DNA of 64,000 nt from Caproicibacterium sp. BJN0003 (lineage in GTDB: Bacteria; Bacillota; Clostridia; Oscillospirales; Acutalibacteraceae). Below, in pieces: positions 51,445-58,792 of this stretch. The stretch covers positions 2,170,001 to 2,234,000 of the forward strand of contig NZ_CP111108.1 in NCBI RefSeq assembly GCF_026314295.1. The letters are read 5' to 3'. The position numbers were made by a program, and so were the translations under genes. Below the pieces are notes generated by a model that did not search any database, was not told the DNA's origin, and worked only from the letters and a program-made list of their open reading frames with translations. The first letter of the stretch is position 1. Each line of letters opens with the position of its first letter.

Positions 51445-52446
51445 TTAGTCATCCAGACAAACAACCTTCCCGTCTTTTACGATAACAACTTCATCATCAA
51501 AAACAACTGTCGGATTGTACTGTACCATATCAATATGAACCGTAGACCGAGCAGGCTGACCATAATAGTAGCCATTGCCCATTGCAATATGGCAGGTACC
51601 ACGTGCTTTTTTCTCCTCTTCAAAATCGCCGTTAAAAAGGCATGCCGGATTAAGTCCCAGACCAATCTCTGCAATATTGTCGCTGTCTTTAATCTCTGCA
51701 ATCTGGCGGCGGATCTCTTTGCAGATTTTGGGGTCTCCACCTACGACCTCAACAATACGACCACCCTCAATTTTTAACTCAACTGGTGTTGTCGGGCATC
51801 CATAGTAGCAAATCGGCCCATCGATAACCAATTTGCCGTGTGTGCTACCGATCACCGGTCCAAGGGAAACTTCGCCGTCTGACCATGCCATTGCATCCCC
51901 TGGATTTCTAGCAATCCCACATTCAATAATGGGTTCCATATCATTCATTTCCATAGAAAGATCGGTGCCCGCAGGAGTCGTGATGTGAGCTTTCTTGTGA
52001 CCTCTCCAGATTTTCTGCAGCTTCTCTCCGTCTTTATAAACTTTTTCATAGTCTGCTAAAGCACCCCCACGCGTAAAGTTATCAATGCTACGCAGACAGA
52101 TAGAAACTTCGCGCAGTTTTTTCTCATTGATAAGTTCCTTTAAGCGATTATTGTAGATTGCTGCGCCGGAAGCCGTCGTCATGCCGACAAAAACATCGCA
52201 AGCTTCCATCGCATTTTCCAAAGTCTTTGGAAAAATAGTAGCCTTATCTTTGCCGCGAACCGGCATCATACTAATGTTGTATTCTGCGCCACATTTTAGA
52301 GCAGCCGCTGCCATCGCATTTGCCATACGCATATCCGTCTGAGGATCAATTGCAATCAAAACCTCTTCCCCAGGTTTAACTGCCATTAGGTTAGAAAGAA
52401 TATAGTCCGCACGTTCCACACACTCAATAATTCTGTTGTCTTCCAT
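51445..52446 (-). CDS. M29-type aminopeptidase / NicX-like metalloenzyme
   Basis: A 333-residue member of the thermophilic aminopeptidase T (M29, COG2309) superfamily. Metal-ligand regions of the family are visible toward the C-terminus: LGLNPACLFNGDFEEEKKARGTCHIAMG split as LGLNPAC and EEEKKARGTCHIAMG, then STVHIDMV and NPTVVFDDE. The role could be peptide cleavage feeding amino acids, but ring-opening dioxygenases share this fold, so substrate is uncertain. It follows the dicarboxylate/glutamate transporter gene by 72 bases. Confidence 0.83.
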   Translation of the reverse strand: MEDNRIIECVERADYILSNLMAVKPGEEVLIAIDPQTDMRMANAMAAAALKCGAEYNISMMPVRGKDKATIFPKTLENAMEACDVFVGMTTASGAAIYNNRLKELINEKKLREVSICLRSIDNFTRGGALADYEKVYKDGEKLQKIWRGHKKAHITTPAGTDLSMEMNDMEPIIECGIARNPGDAMAWSDGEVSLGPVIGSTHGKLVIDGPICYYGCPTTPVELKIEGGRIVEVVGGDPKICKEIRRQIAEIKDSDNIAEIGLGLNPACLFNGDFEEEKKARGTCHIAMGNGYYYGQPARSTVHIDMVQYNPTVVFDDEVVIVKDGKVVCLDD

Positions 52447-52518
52447 TTTTAATACACTCCTTCATTTAATCAATAAATATTTGGTAATAAACAACTGAGA
52501 AAAACATTTTAGAAAAAT

Positions 52519-53871
52519 TCAAGCTGAAACAGCCTGTTCCTCTCTGCCTGCGTTAGGGTCATTATACATACTGCGATCCAGTTCATTTTCCATAGATGCA
52601 ATACATACAGATGCGACGAGGTCGCCGGAGGAATTGGTAGAAGTATGTGCCTGATCAATAATGCGATAAATACCAGCCACCAGGGCGGTTGCTTCCAGAG
52701 GTAGTCCCATTTGAGTAAGCAGAGTAATACTGATAACTAATCCAATCTGTGGGGTTGCCGCGCAACCAACACTGAGAAAGGTTGCTTGTAAAACCAGCAT
52801 GATCTGCTGTTCTATTGAAAGATTAATCCCATAAAGCTGAGAAGCAAACAGAACAATAATTCCAAAATAGATGCAGGTACCATTCATGTTTGCAGTAGCA
52901 CCCAGCGGAAGCACAAAGCTCGCGATATCTTTCGGGACGCCAAGACGTTTGGGAGCAACTTTCATCGAGACCGGCAGGGCCGCAGAAGAAGTACAGGTAC
53001 TAAACGCGATCATCCAAGGCTCAAATGCTTTTTTCCAGAACATAATGGGGCTAACTTTTCCAATAAAGCGAAGAAAAACAGAATAGACAATAACCACCAT
53101 GATGACATTGGCAAGATAATCAGTCGCAATAAATTTAAGCACCGGCCCAAAAATTGCAACTCCATATTTTGCCATTGCAACAGACATCAAGCCAAATACG
53201 CCGTAAGGGATAATTGCGAGAATGCTGTTTACAATCTTGAACATCACTTCGGAACATAGAGAAATAATATTGGCAAGCGGTTTTCCATGTTCTCCTAAAC
53301 CAATCAATGCAAAACCTAGAAACAAAGAGAATACAATGATCGGCATCATATCTCCGTTCGTAAGAGCAGCAAAAGGATTATTTGGAATAAGATCTAGAAT
53401 TGTCTGATAAACGCCTGGAAGTTCTTTTACTTCTACCGTACTCACATCTCCTGAAAAAGTAACGCCCAATCCTGGCTGTATCAGATTTGCAAGTACCAAT
53501 CCGATCGTAGCGGCAATGGCCGAACTTCCGAGAAACCATACAACTGTTTTAACCCCGATGCTCCGCAGTTTTTTGATATCTCCTAAAGAGAGTGCTGCGT
53601 CGATGATACAGAAAAACACCAACGGCACTACAATCATCTTGATAAGCTTTAAAAACATATCTCCAATAAATTGTAAAAACGGAAGTATGTAACCGTTAAT
53701 AGCTGGATTTTCAGTACCACCCATTGCATTGAGTACATATCCAAAGACAATTCCTGCGAATAGGAATACAAAAATTTTAATATGGAGCTTCATCTTTTTT
53801 CTTTTGGGATTTTTACGATTTCCATTTTTTTGTTCAGCTGTGACTTCTTGATTCTTTTTAATAACTTCCAA
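52519..53871 (-). CDS. Dicarboxylate/amino acid:cation symporter (DAACS family)
   Basis: A 450-residue transporter of the GltP/GltT/DctA family. Helical hairpin motifs are intact: the serine-rich STCTSSAALPVSM and ATANMNGTCIYFG. It probably imports glutamate, aspartate or C4-dicarboxylates with Na+ or H+. The start is TTG at 53871 with AGGGGG 8 bases upstream; the first 28 residues are Lys/Asn/Arg rich. A second glutamate-type importer beside gltS fits an amino-acid fermenter. Confidence 0.92.
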   Translation of the reverse strand: MEVIKKNQEVTAEQKNGNRKNPKRKKMKLHIKIFVFLFAGIVFGYVLNAMGGTENPAINGYILPFLQFIGDMFLKLIKMIVVPLVFFCIIDAALSLGDIKKLRSIGVKTVVWFLGSSAIAATIGLVLANLIQPGLGVTFSGDVSTVEVKELPGVYQTILDLIPNNPFAALTNGDMMPIIVFSLFLGFALIGLGEHGKPLANIISLCSEVMFKIVNSILAIIPYGVFGLMSVAMAKYGVAIFGPVLKFIATDYLANVIMVVIVYSVFLRFIGKVSPIMFWKKAFEPWMIAFSTCTSSAALPVSMKVAPKRLGVPKDIASFVLPLGATANMNGTCIYFGIIVLFASQLYGINLSIEQQIMLVLQATFLSVGCAATPQIGLVISITLLTQMGLPLEATALVAGIYRIIDQAHTSTNSSGDLVASVCIASMENELDRSMYNDPNAGREEQAVSA

Positions 53872-54064
53872 TTTTTATGCCCCCTATCTTGATATGAATG
53901 GCACACCAATCAATTTTATTTTCTCGTTTTGTGTTCCCGGGACACAAAACTTTTTTCAACCCCTCCTCTGTTTTTCTTTTGTCTGTATTCTACTGAAGAC
54001 AACAAGATTGCGCAATAATAATACAAAAACTGCTATATGCTATAAGAAATTGCTTATAAAAAAA

Positions 54065-54095
54065 TGCGCTCTGTATTTTTTTAATACAAAGTGCA
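54065..54095 (-). terminator. Terminator after the DUF5662 gene
   Basis: A 13-bp stem with one mismatch and one wobble (54065-54077 with 54083-54095), followed on the minus strand by seven T. Confidence 0.65.
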
Positions 54096-54115
54096 CAATC
54101 AATCTATAGAATGTA

Positions 54116-54652
54116 TTAACTTTTCGAATGGACCCACTCTTTCAAAGAGAGAAATGTTTTTTTTTCGCCCTCTTCCTTTAACATATACAGATATTTTTCT
54201 AAATAACGGCGAGTCTTTGGATGAAGAACATAATGATCTCTGGAACGCATATAATATTCGTACGGATCACTGTCAGAATAAAGGCTTCCGCGATAGGTGC
54301 GGCTGGCAGCAATACGGTCACAAATCATTTCTGCCACATAGCGCGGTGGTATCTCCATTCCACAAAGCTGATGATCAGCCCCTGTAGAATAGTCAATCCA
54401 GTATTCCAAATGATGCCGATTGCGTCCTTTATGATGCAGCCATGCAGCACTATATCCTGCTTTTAAACGCTGTGCATCATTTGGGCTCCGGTTTCCCTGA
54501 TAATATTTTGCACCTGGCCAAAATTCCGTCGGTGAAAATTTGGACAAATCATGCAAAAGACCTTGTTTATAAAGGCCAATACGAAAGCAGTATTTTAAGA
54601 CAAGCCATCGATGGTGACTGACTGTCCGAAAATGTTTAATCGGATGCAACAT
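54116..54652 (-). CDS. DUF5662 family protein
   Basis: A 178-residue protein matching DUF5662: VLKYCFRIGLYKQGLLHDLSKFSPTEF (recognised as GLLHDLSKFSP) and HHKGRNRHHLEYW. The conserved His/Asp pattern looks like an HD-type metal site, so hydrolase activity is possible, but no function is established. Single gene. Confidence 0.82.
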   Translation of the reverse strand: MLHPIKHFRTVSHHRWLVLKYCFRIGLYKQGLLHDLSKFSPTEFWPGAKYYQGNRSPNDAQRLKAGYSAAWLHHKGRNRHHLEYWIDYSTGADHQLCGMEIPPRYVAEMICDRIAASRTYRGSLYSDSDPYEYYMRSRDHYVLHPKTRRYLEKYLYMLKEEGEKKTFLSLKEWVHSKS

Positions 54653-54862
54653 AAAATTTTCCTCTCAGAAAGGTTTTCTTCGTATTTTTCTTTTCTATTA
54701 TATATGATTATATAATCTTATATAATTTATTTCTTTATTTTTTCTTGTGTAAGCCCACGAAAAATTAAATCTCAATTTATAAATTATTCTTTGACTTTAT
54801 ATTTCATTCAGTATAAAATATCTTACACAAATGAATTGTTTGGAAAGTGAGGGAATCAGAAT

Positions 54863-55537
54863 ATGAAAAGTGAGTTTGTTCCGGAATTGGAAGGCGCTCT
54901 AAGAAAACATATGATCAAAATTCCAACAGTCATCAATGAAGTCTGTGGTGTACGTGTAATGGGCAAACTAATAAAGTCATTGCTGTTTTCCACCGATATT
55001 GCCATTATCAGGAACTGCAACGCCGATGCTATCATGGCCGTCTACCCGTTTACCCCGCAGCCGATCATTGCCAACTCCATTATCACCTGTGCCGATGTTC
55101 CTGTCTTTATTGGTGTCGGCGGCGGCACAACCCGTGGAAAGCGTGTAACAAATCTCGCTGAAAATGCAGAATACCTTGGTGCTGCCGGCGTAGTCGTCAA
55201 TGCACCAACCCCCGACGAGACGCTTACTTTTGTTTCAGATAAAATTAATATTCCGATCACGATCACGGTTGTCTCTGAAAAGACCGATATTGAAAAACGG
55301 TTGGAAAGCGGTGCCAGCATTTTAAACGTTTCAGCCGCTGCGCGCACTCCGTTCGTTGTCTCGGAAATTCGCAAACGATTTCCAAAAGTTCCGATCATCG
55401 CTACCGGGGGTTCCACAGACGATGACATTCTTCGTACAATCGACGCTGGTGCAAATGCAATTACCTATACTCCACCTACTGCGGCAGAATTGTTTAAAAA
55501 ACTGATGACCTCGTACCGTGAGGAATCAAACCAATAA
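54863..55537 (+). CDS. TIM-barrel phosphate-binding protein, annotated as hydrolase in relatives
   Basis: A 224-residue probable (beta/alpha)8 barrel. The C-terminal IIATGGSTDDDILRTIDAGANAI resembles the phosphate-binding end of HisA/TrpC-type barrels. Other landmarks are VFIGVGGGTTRGKR and ILNVSAAARTP. Homologues occur widely in Clostridia without a proven reaction. GAGGG precedes the ATG. Monocistronic by position. Confidence 0.7.
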   Translation: MKSEFVPELEGALRKHMIKIPTVINEVCGVRVMGKLIKSLLFSTDIAIIRNCNADAIMAVYPFTPQPIIANSIITCADVPVFIGVGGGTTRGKRVTNLAENAEYLGAAGVVVNAPTPDETLTFVSDKINIPITITVVSEKTDIEKRLESGASILNVSAAARTPFVVSEIRKRFPKVPIIATGGSTDDDILRTIDAGANAITYTPPTAAELFKKLMTSYREESNQ

Positions 55538-55706
55538 TAGCAAAACGAAAGCGAGTCAATCTGTGCAAAAACAGATTGGCTTGTTTATTATGAGACAAAT
55601 TCAATCATACTGAATCCATCCTTTTGAGGAGCAATCCTTTCCGCAAACCGCTTCTCAATCAGCTTTTCTTCCATAATATTTCGAAAGCCAATAAATCTTC
55701 AAAGAG

Positions 55707-56042
55707 CTATTGTTTAGACTTTTTCAAAAAGTCGATATACTCATTTCCCCATACCTCAATCGCATCTAAGACGGGTTTAAAGTGCCGTCCTAAGCTAGAG
55801 AGTGAATATTCAACTTTCGGCGGAATTTGATTATAAGACGTACGAATCAGCAAACCGTTTTTCTCCATCATGTGAAGCTGCTTGGATAACGTTGCCTGTG
55901 TCAAATTCGGCAGATTCCTTTGCAGTTCATTAAACCGCATGGTTTTGAGGCTCAAATAATACATAATCAACAGGGTCCATTTTCCTGTGAGCAGCTTCTG
56001 CGAAGTAACATAGGGGCAAATCCCAAATAAATCTTTTTCCAT
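55707..56042 (-). CDS. HxlR family transcriptional regulator
   Basis: A 111-residue winged-helix regulator. The N-terminus has CPYVTSQKLLTGKWTLLIMYYL (key: C-P-x(11)-GKWTLLI), and RFNELQRNLPNLTQATLSKQL is the recognition part. The start at 56042 has AGAGGG 5 bases upstream. It is divergent from a pyridoxamine-phosphate-oxidase-like gene and probably regulates it, in response to redox or electrophile stress as in other HxlR/MarR-like pairs (inference). Confidence 0.9.
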   Translation of the reverse strand: MEKDLFGICPYVTSQKLLTGKWTLLIMYYLSLKTMRFNELQRNLPNLTQATLSKQLHMMEKNGLLIRTSYNQIPPKVEYSLSSLGRHFKPVLDAIEVWGNEYIDFLKKSKQ

Positions 56043-56178
56043 TTTTCCCTCTTTAGTATCCAAAAAGATACTTACTATATAAAAATATTGTACTTGAATA
56101 ATTTATAAAACTATGTTTTTATTATAGTATTGAAGTGTGTTTAAATCAATCTTTTTACTAAAATGGAGGCGTCAATTT

Positions 56179-56571
56179 ATGAAAGAAGTCTATGATTTTT
56201 TAAAGCAAGCCAATACTTATTTTCTTGCAACAGAGGATGGGGACCAGCCCAGGGTTCGCCCATTCGGTACCATAAACATTTTTGAAGGCAAACTTTATAT
56301 TCAAACAGGCAAAGTTAAAAAAGTATATCATCAAATGAAGGCGAATCCAAAGATTGAAATCAGCGCCACAGTCGGTGAAAAATGGATTCGTGTTGAAGCG
56401 AACGCCGTTGAGGATGACAGGATTGAGCCAAAGCAAAGTATGCTGGATGCATATCCTTCTCTCCAGAAAATGTATAAGGCCGATGATGGAAACACCACAG
56501 TATTTTATCTGACAAACGTTACCGCAACGATATTTTCCTTCTCAGAAGAGCCTAAGACCTACAAATTTTAA
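56179..56571 (+). CDS. Pyridoxamine 5'-phosphate oxidase-like flavin protein
   Basis: A 130-residue split-barrel protein. Family landmarks include YFLATEDGDQPRVRPFG near the N-terminus, LYIQTGKVKKVYHQMKANP and WIRVEANAV. Likely binds FMN or F420-like cofactor; too short for true PdxH. GGAGG precedes the ATG. Divergent from hxlR with a 136-base shared upstream region. Confidence 0.88.
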   Translation: MKEVYDFLKQANTYFLATEDGDQPRVRPFGTINIFEGKLYIQTGKVKKVYHQMKANPKIEISATVGEKWIRVEANAVEDDRIEPKQSMLDAYPSLQKMYKADDGNTTVFYLTNVTATIFSFSEEPKTYKF

Positions 56572-56597
56572 TGGATCGTACAACCGATCATTTTACT

Positions 56598-56632
56598 GCC
56601 GGAGCCGTCAAAAATTGATGGCTCCGGCTTTT
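56598..56632. terminator. Terminator between the PNPOx-like gene and def
   Basis: GCCGGAGCC/GGCTCCGGC 9-bp stem (56598-56606 with 56620-56628) extended by A/T pairs, followed by TTTTT on the plus strand; convergent genes on both sides. Confidence 0.8.
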
Positions 56633-56673
56633 TATGCTTAAATCCAGTTGTTTTCTGCGCGTTGTGCCGATTT

Positions 56674-57084
56674 TCAGATAATGATTCCTTTGCAGTGGTC
56701 GATCTCGTGCTGAATAATCTGCGCCGTCCATTCGGTAAAAGTTTTATACCGATTCTGAAAGTCGCTATTCTGGTACTGCACCTTGATCGATTTCCAGCGT
56801 TTTGTTCTGCGCGTACCAATAAGAGACAAACAGCCCTCCTCAGTCTCAAAAGGCTGGGATCTTTTAATGATTTCGGGGTTAAACATCACCATGTATTTCC
56901 CATTATTATCAAAGGCAATCATACATTTATGCTCTCCGATCATATTTGCTGCCATCCCGACACAATTTTCCTTATGAGCCTCGAGCGTTTCCAACAGATC
57001 CTCCGCAACCGACAGATCCTCCTTTGTAGCGGGTTGGGATTTCTGTGAAAGGAACCCAACATCTTTCATAATTTCGCGAACCAT
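56674..57084 (-). CDS. def: Peptide deformylase, divergent type
   Basis: A 136-residue metalloprotease that removes the N-formyl group from new proteins. Motif II EGCLSL (Cys85) and motif III QHEIDH (His126, Glu127, His130) are intact. Motif I reads GMAANMIG (43-50) where GxAAxQxG is usual, so the glutamine that helps bind substrate is Met. Members with this change are common in Clostridia next to canonical deformylases, so the enzyme may be auxiliary. Confidence 0.9.
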   Translation of the reverse strand: MVREIMKDVGFLSQKSQPATKEDLSVAEDLLETLEAHKENCVGMAANMIGEHKCMIAFDNNGKYMVMFNPEIIKRSQPFETEEGCLSLIGTRRTKRWKSIKVQYQNSDFQNRYKTFTEWTAQIIQHEIDHCKGIII

Positions 57085-57250
57085 TCTACTGCCTCCTACT
57101 CATTTAAAAACATTTCGACATCAATTTTATATAAAAACGATTATTATGCTATCGATCAGGAAATCATAGAATATTGGTTTGGTTGTTATGCAAAACGAAT
57201 TTTTATAAAAGTTTAAAACTGTGTTTAAACAAAAGCATAATAAAAGCAAT

Positions 57251-57284
57251 GCCCTTTTTGAACTTTGGTGTTTTCAAAAAGGGC
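57251..57284. terminator. Hairpin, possible terminator
   Basis: A 12-bp perfect stem GCCCTTTTTGAA/TTCAAAAAGGGC (57251-57262 with 57273-57284). With the next hairpin it occupies the 318-base gap 57085-57402, in which no gene was found. Confidence 0.4.
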
Positions 57285-57354
57285 AAAAGATTTAAAACAA
57301 AAAATGTTGAATTAACTATTGCAATGACTGCAATCAAAAGTCTCGGAAAAGACG

Positions 57355-57384
57355 AATGCACAGCGGCAAAAACCGCTGTGCATT
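57355..57384 (-). terminator. Terminator after tRNA-fMet
   Basis: A 12-bp perfect stem AATGCACAGCGG/CCGCTGTGCATT with a 6-base loop. Only a weak T run follows on the minus strand. Confidence 0.55.
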
Positions 57385-57402
57385 TAATGTGACTGTGTCA
57401 CA

Positions 57403-57479
<77 letters not shown>

Positions 57480-57510
57480 ATATCTGCGCTCTTTTCTAAG
57501 CGCGATATTT

Positions 57511-57539
57511 ATTATAACGCAGTCTCTAGTAAAAAGCAA
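57511..57539 (-). promoter_or_regulatory. Promoter of tRNA-fMet
   Basis: Minus strand: TTGCTT (57534-57539), 17-bp spacer, TATAAT (57511-57516). Confidence 0.7.
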
Positions 57540-57709
57540 GTATTTTTTATTTTTTGTTCTATAATCTTTAATAATTAATTTTTCTGTTTTCTTTTATTTA
57601 AAATGTTCCCCTTGTGTTCTTTTACAAATTACGCTATGATTAATAAATTGTTGTATTGAAATCGTTTCAAGATCAATTGAAACTTTTTTCGAGAGATTGG
57701 GGTTATTTC

Positions 57710-58792
57710 ATGTCAAAAGTCAAACATGTAATTAAAAAAAATCTATTTGTAATTATTACACTTTCAATTTCTCTTGGGCTTTTAATTGGTTTTCTTATGA
57801 CACAGGATCAAAAAAGCCTTCAAGAGATTTTTACACACTTGGAACCCGGCTGGATGTTTGCCGCCGTCTTCGCCATGTTGCTCACTTGGTTTTTAGAAGG
57901 AGTCTGCAACTGGCTTTTATGTCATCACCTTTATCCTGAATGGACACTGAGACGTTCTATTGTTGTAGGAATGATTGGTATTCTGTATAATAATATCACA
58001 CCGTTTTCTACCGGCGGCCAGCCAATGCAGATTTATTCCATGCATAAAATGGGGATGAAGACCGGAAAAGCCGGCGCTATTATTGCGGTAAAAACTTTGA
58101 CTTATCAGTGTGTCATGGTCACTTATTCCTTAGTCCTCATGATCTTCCACCTTCATTTTTTTCAAACAACTGTCAGTAACCTGTCTTTTCTAACGATCTT
58201 TGGTGTTTTGACTAATGGCGCCTTTATTCTCTTGGTTCTGCTGTTTTCAATTTATCCTCCTTTCGTTTACCGTCTAATTCACGGCGTACTCCATCTGTTG
58301 GAAAGGATTCATGTGGTTCATGATTTTCAGGCAAAATATGATGATATCGTTTTAAAATTTAAAGTTTTTCATGACGGTATCAGAACGATGGGGCACTCCC
58401 TTAAACTATACGCATGTGTTTGTTTGGTAACTATTTTTCAAATTACGTTCAACAGTATCGTTACCTATTTTATTTTTCTCAGCTTTGGGCTGCGGGGTAC
58501 CGGAATGTGGGTGATGATTGCCGCACAGGTATTTGTGAATATGATTGCCTCTTTTGTTCCTCTGCCCGGAGCTTCCGGCGGAGCAGAAATCAGCTTTGGC
58601 ATGTTCTTTCATATGTTTTTCCGCGGTGCCACCGCTCCAGCCATGTTGATCTGGAGAATGATCACCTACTACTTTGGAATCATTTTGGGCTGTATTTTCG
58701 CTTCAATTGGCAATCACAAATACAGTGCTGCTATTCCCGATGATTTTTCGGAAAAAGACCTCTCGGATTTAACGGATGATTCAGATGAATAA
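57710..58792 (+). CDS. LPG-synthase transmembrane domain (UPF0104/YbhN-like) membrane protein
   Basis: A 360-residue protein with about eight membrane helices of the lysylphosphatidylglycerol synthase TM family (flippase-like). It has the conserved NNITPFSTGGQPMQIY and FVPLPGASGGAE motifs. There is no cytoplasmic aminoacyltransferase domain, so it probably moves or flips a lipid rather than modifying it. The start was set at 57710 (GGGG 8 bases upstream); an in-frame TTG 54 bases earlier lacks a ribosome binding site. Its last 62 bases overlap the end of the convergent ATPase gene. Confidence 0.85.
   Translation: MSKVKHVIKKNLFVIITLSISLGLLIGFLMTQDQKSLQEIFTHLEPGWMFAAVFAMLLTWFLEGVCNWLLCHHLYPEWTLRRSIVVGMIGILYNNITPFSTGGQPMQIYSMHKMGMKTGKAGAIIAVKTLTYQCVMVTYSLVLMIFHLHFFQTTVSNLSFLTIFGVLTNGAFILLVLLFSIYPPFVYRLIHGVLHLLERIHVVHDFQAKYDDIVLKFKVFHDGIRTMGHSLKLYACVCLVTIFQITFNSIVTYFIFLSFGLRGTGMWVMIAAQVFVNMIASFVPLPGASGGAEISFGMFFHMFFRGATAPAMLIWRMITYYFGIILGCIFASIGNHKYSAAIPDDFSEKDLSDLTDDSDE

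Noticed and set aside
57174-57392. A 72-codon plus-strand frame between def and tRNA-fMet
   Set aside because: It contains two perfect terminator-like hairpins, lacks a ribosome binding site and shows no domain.
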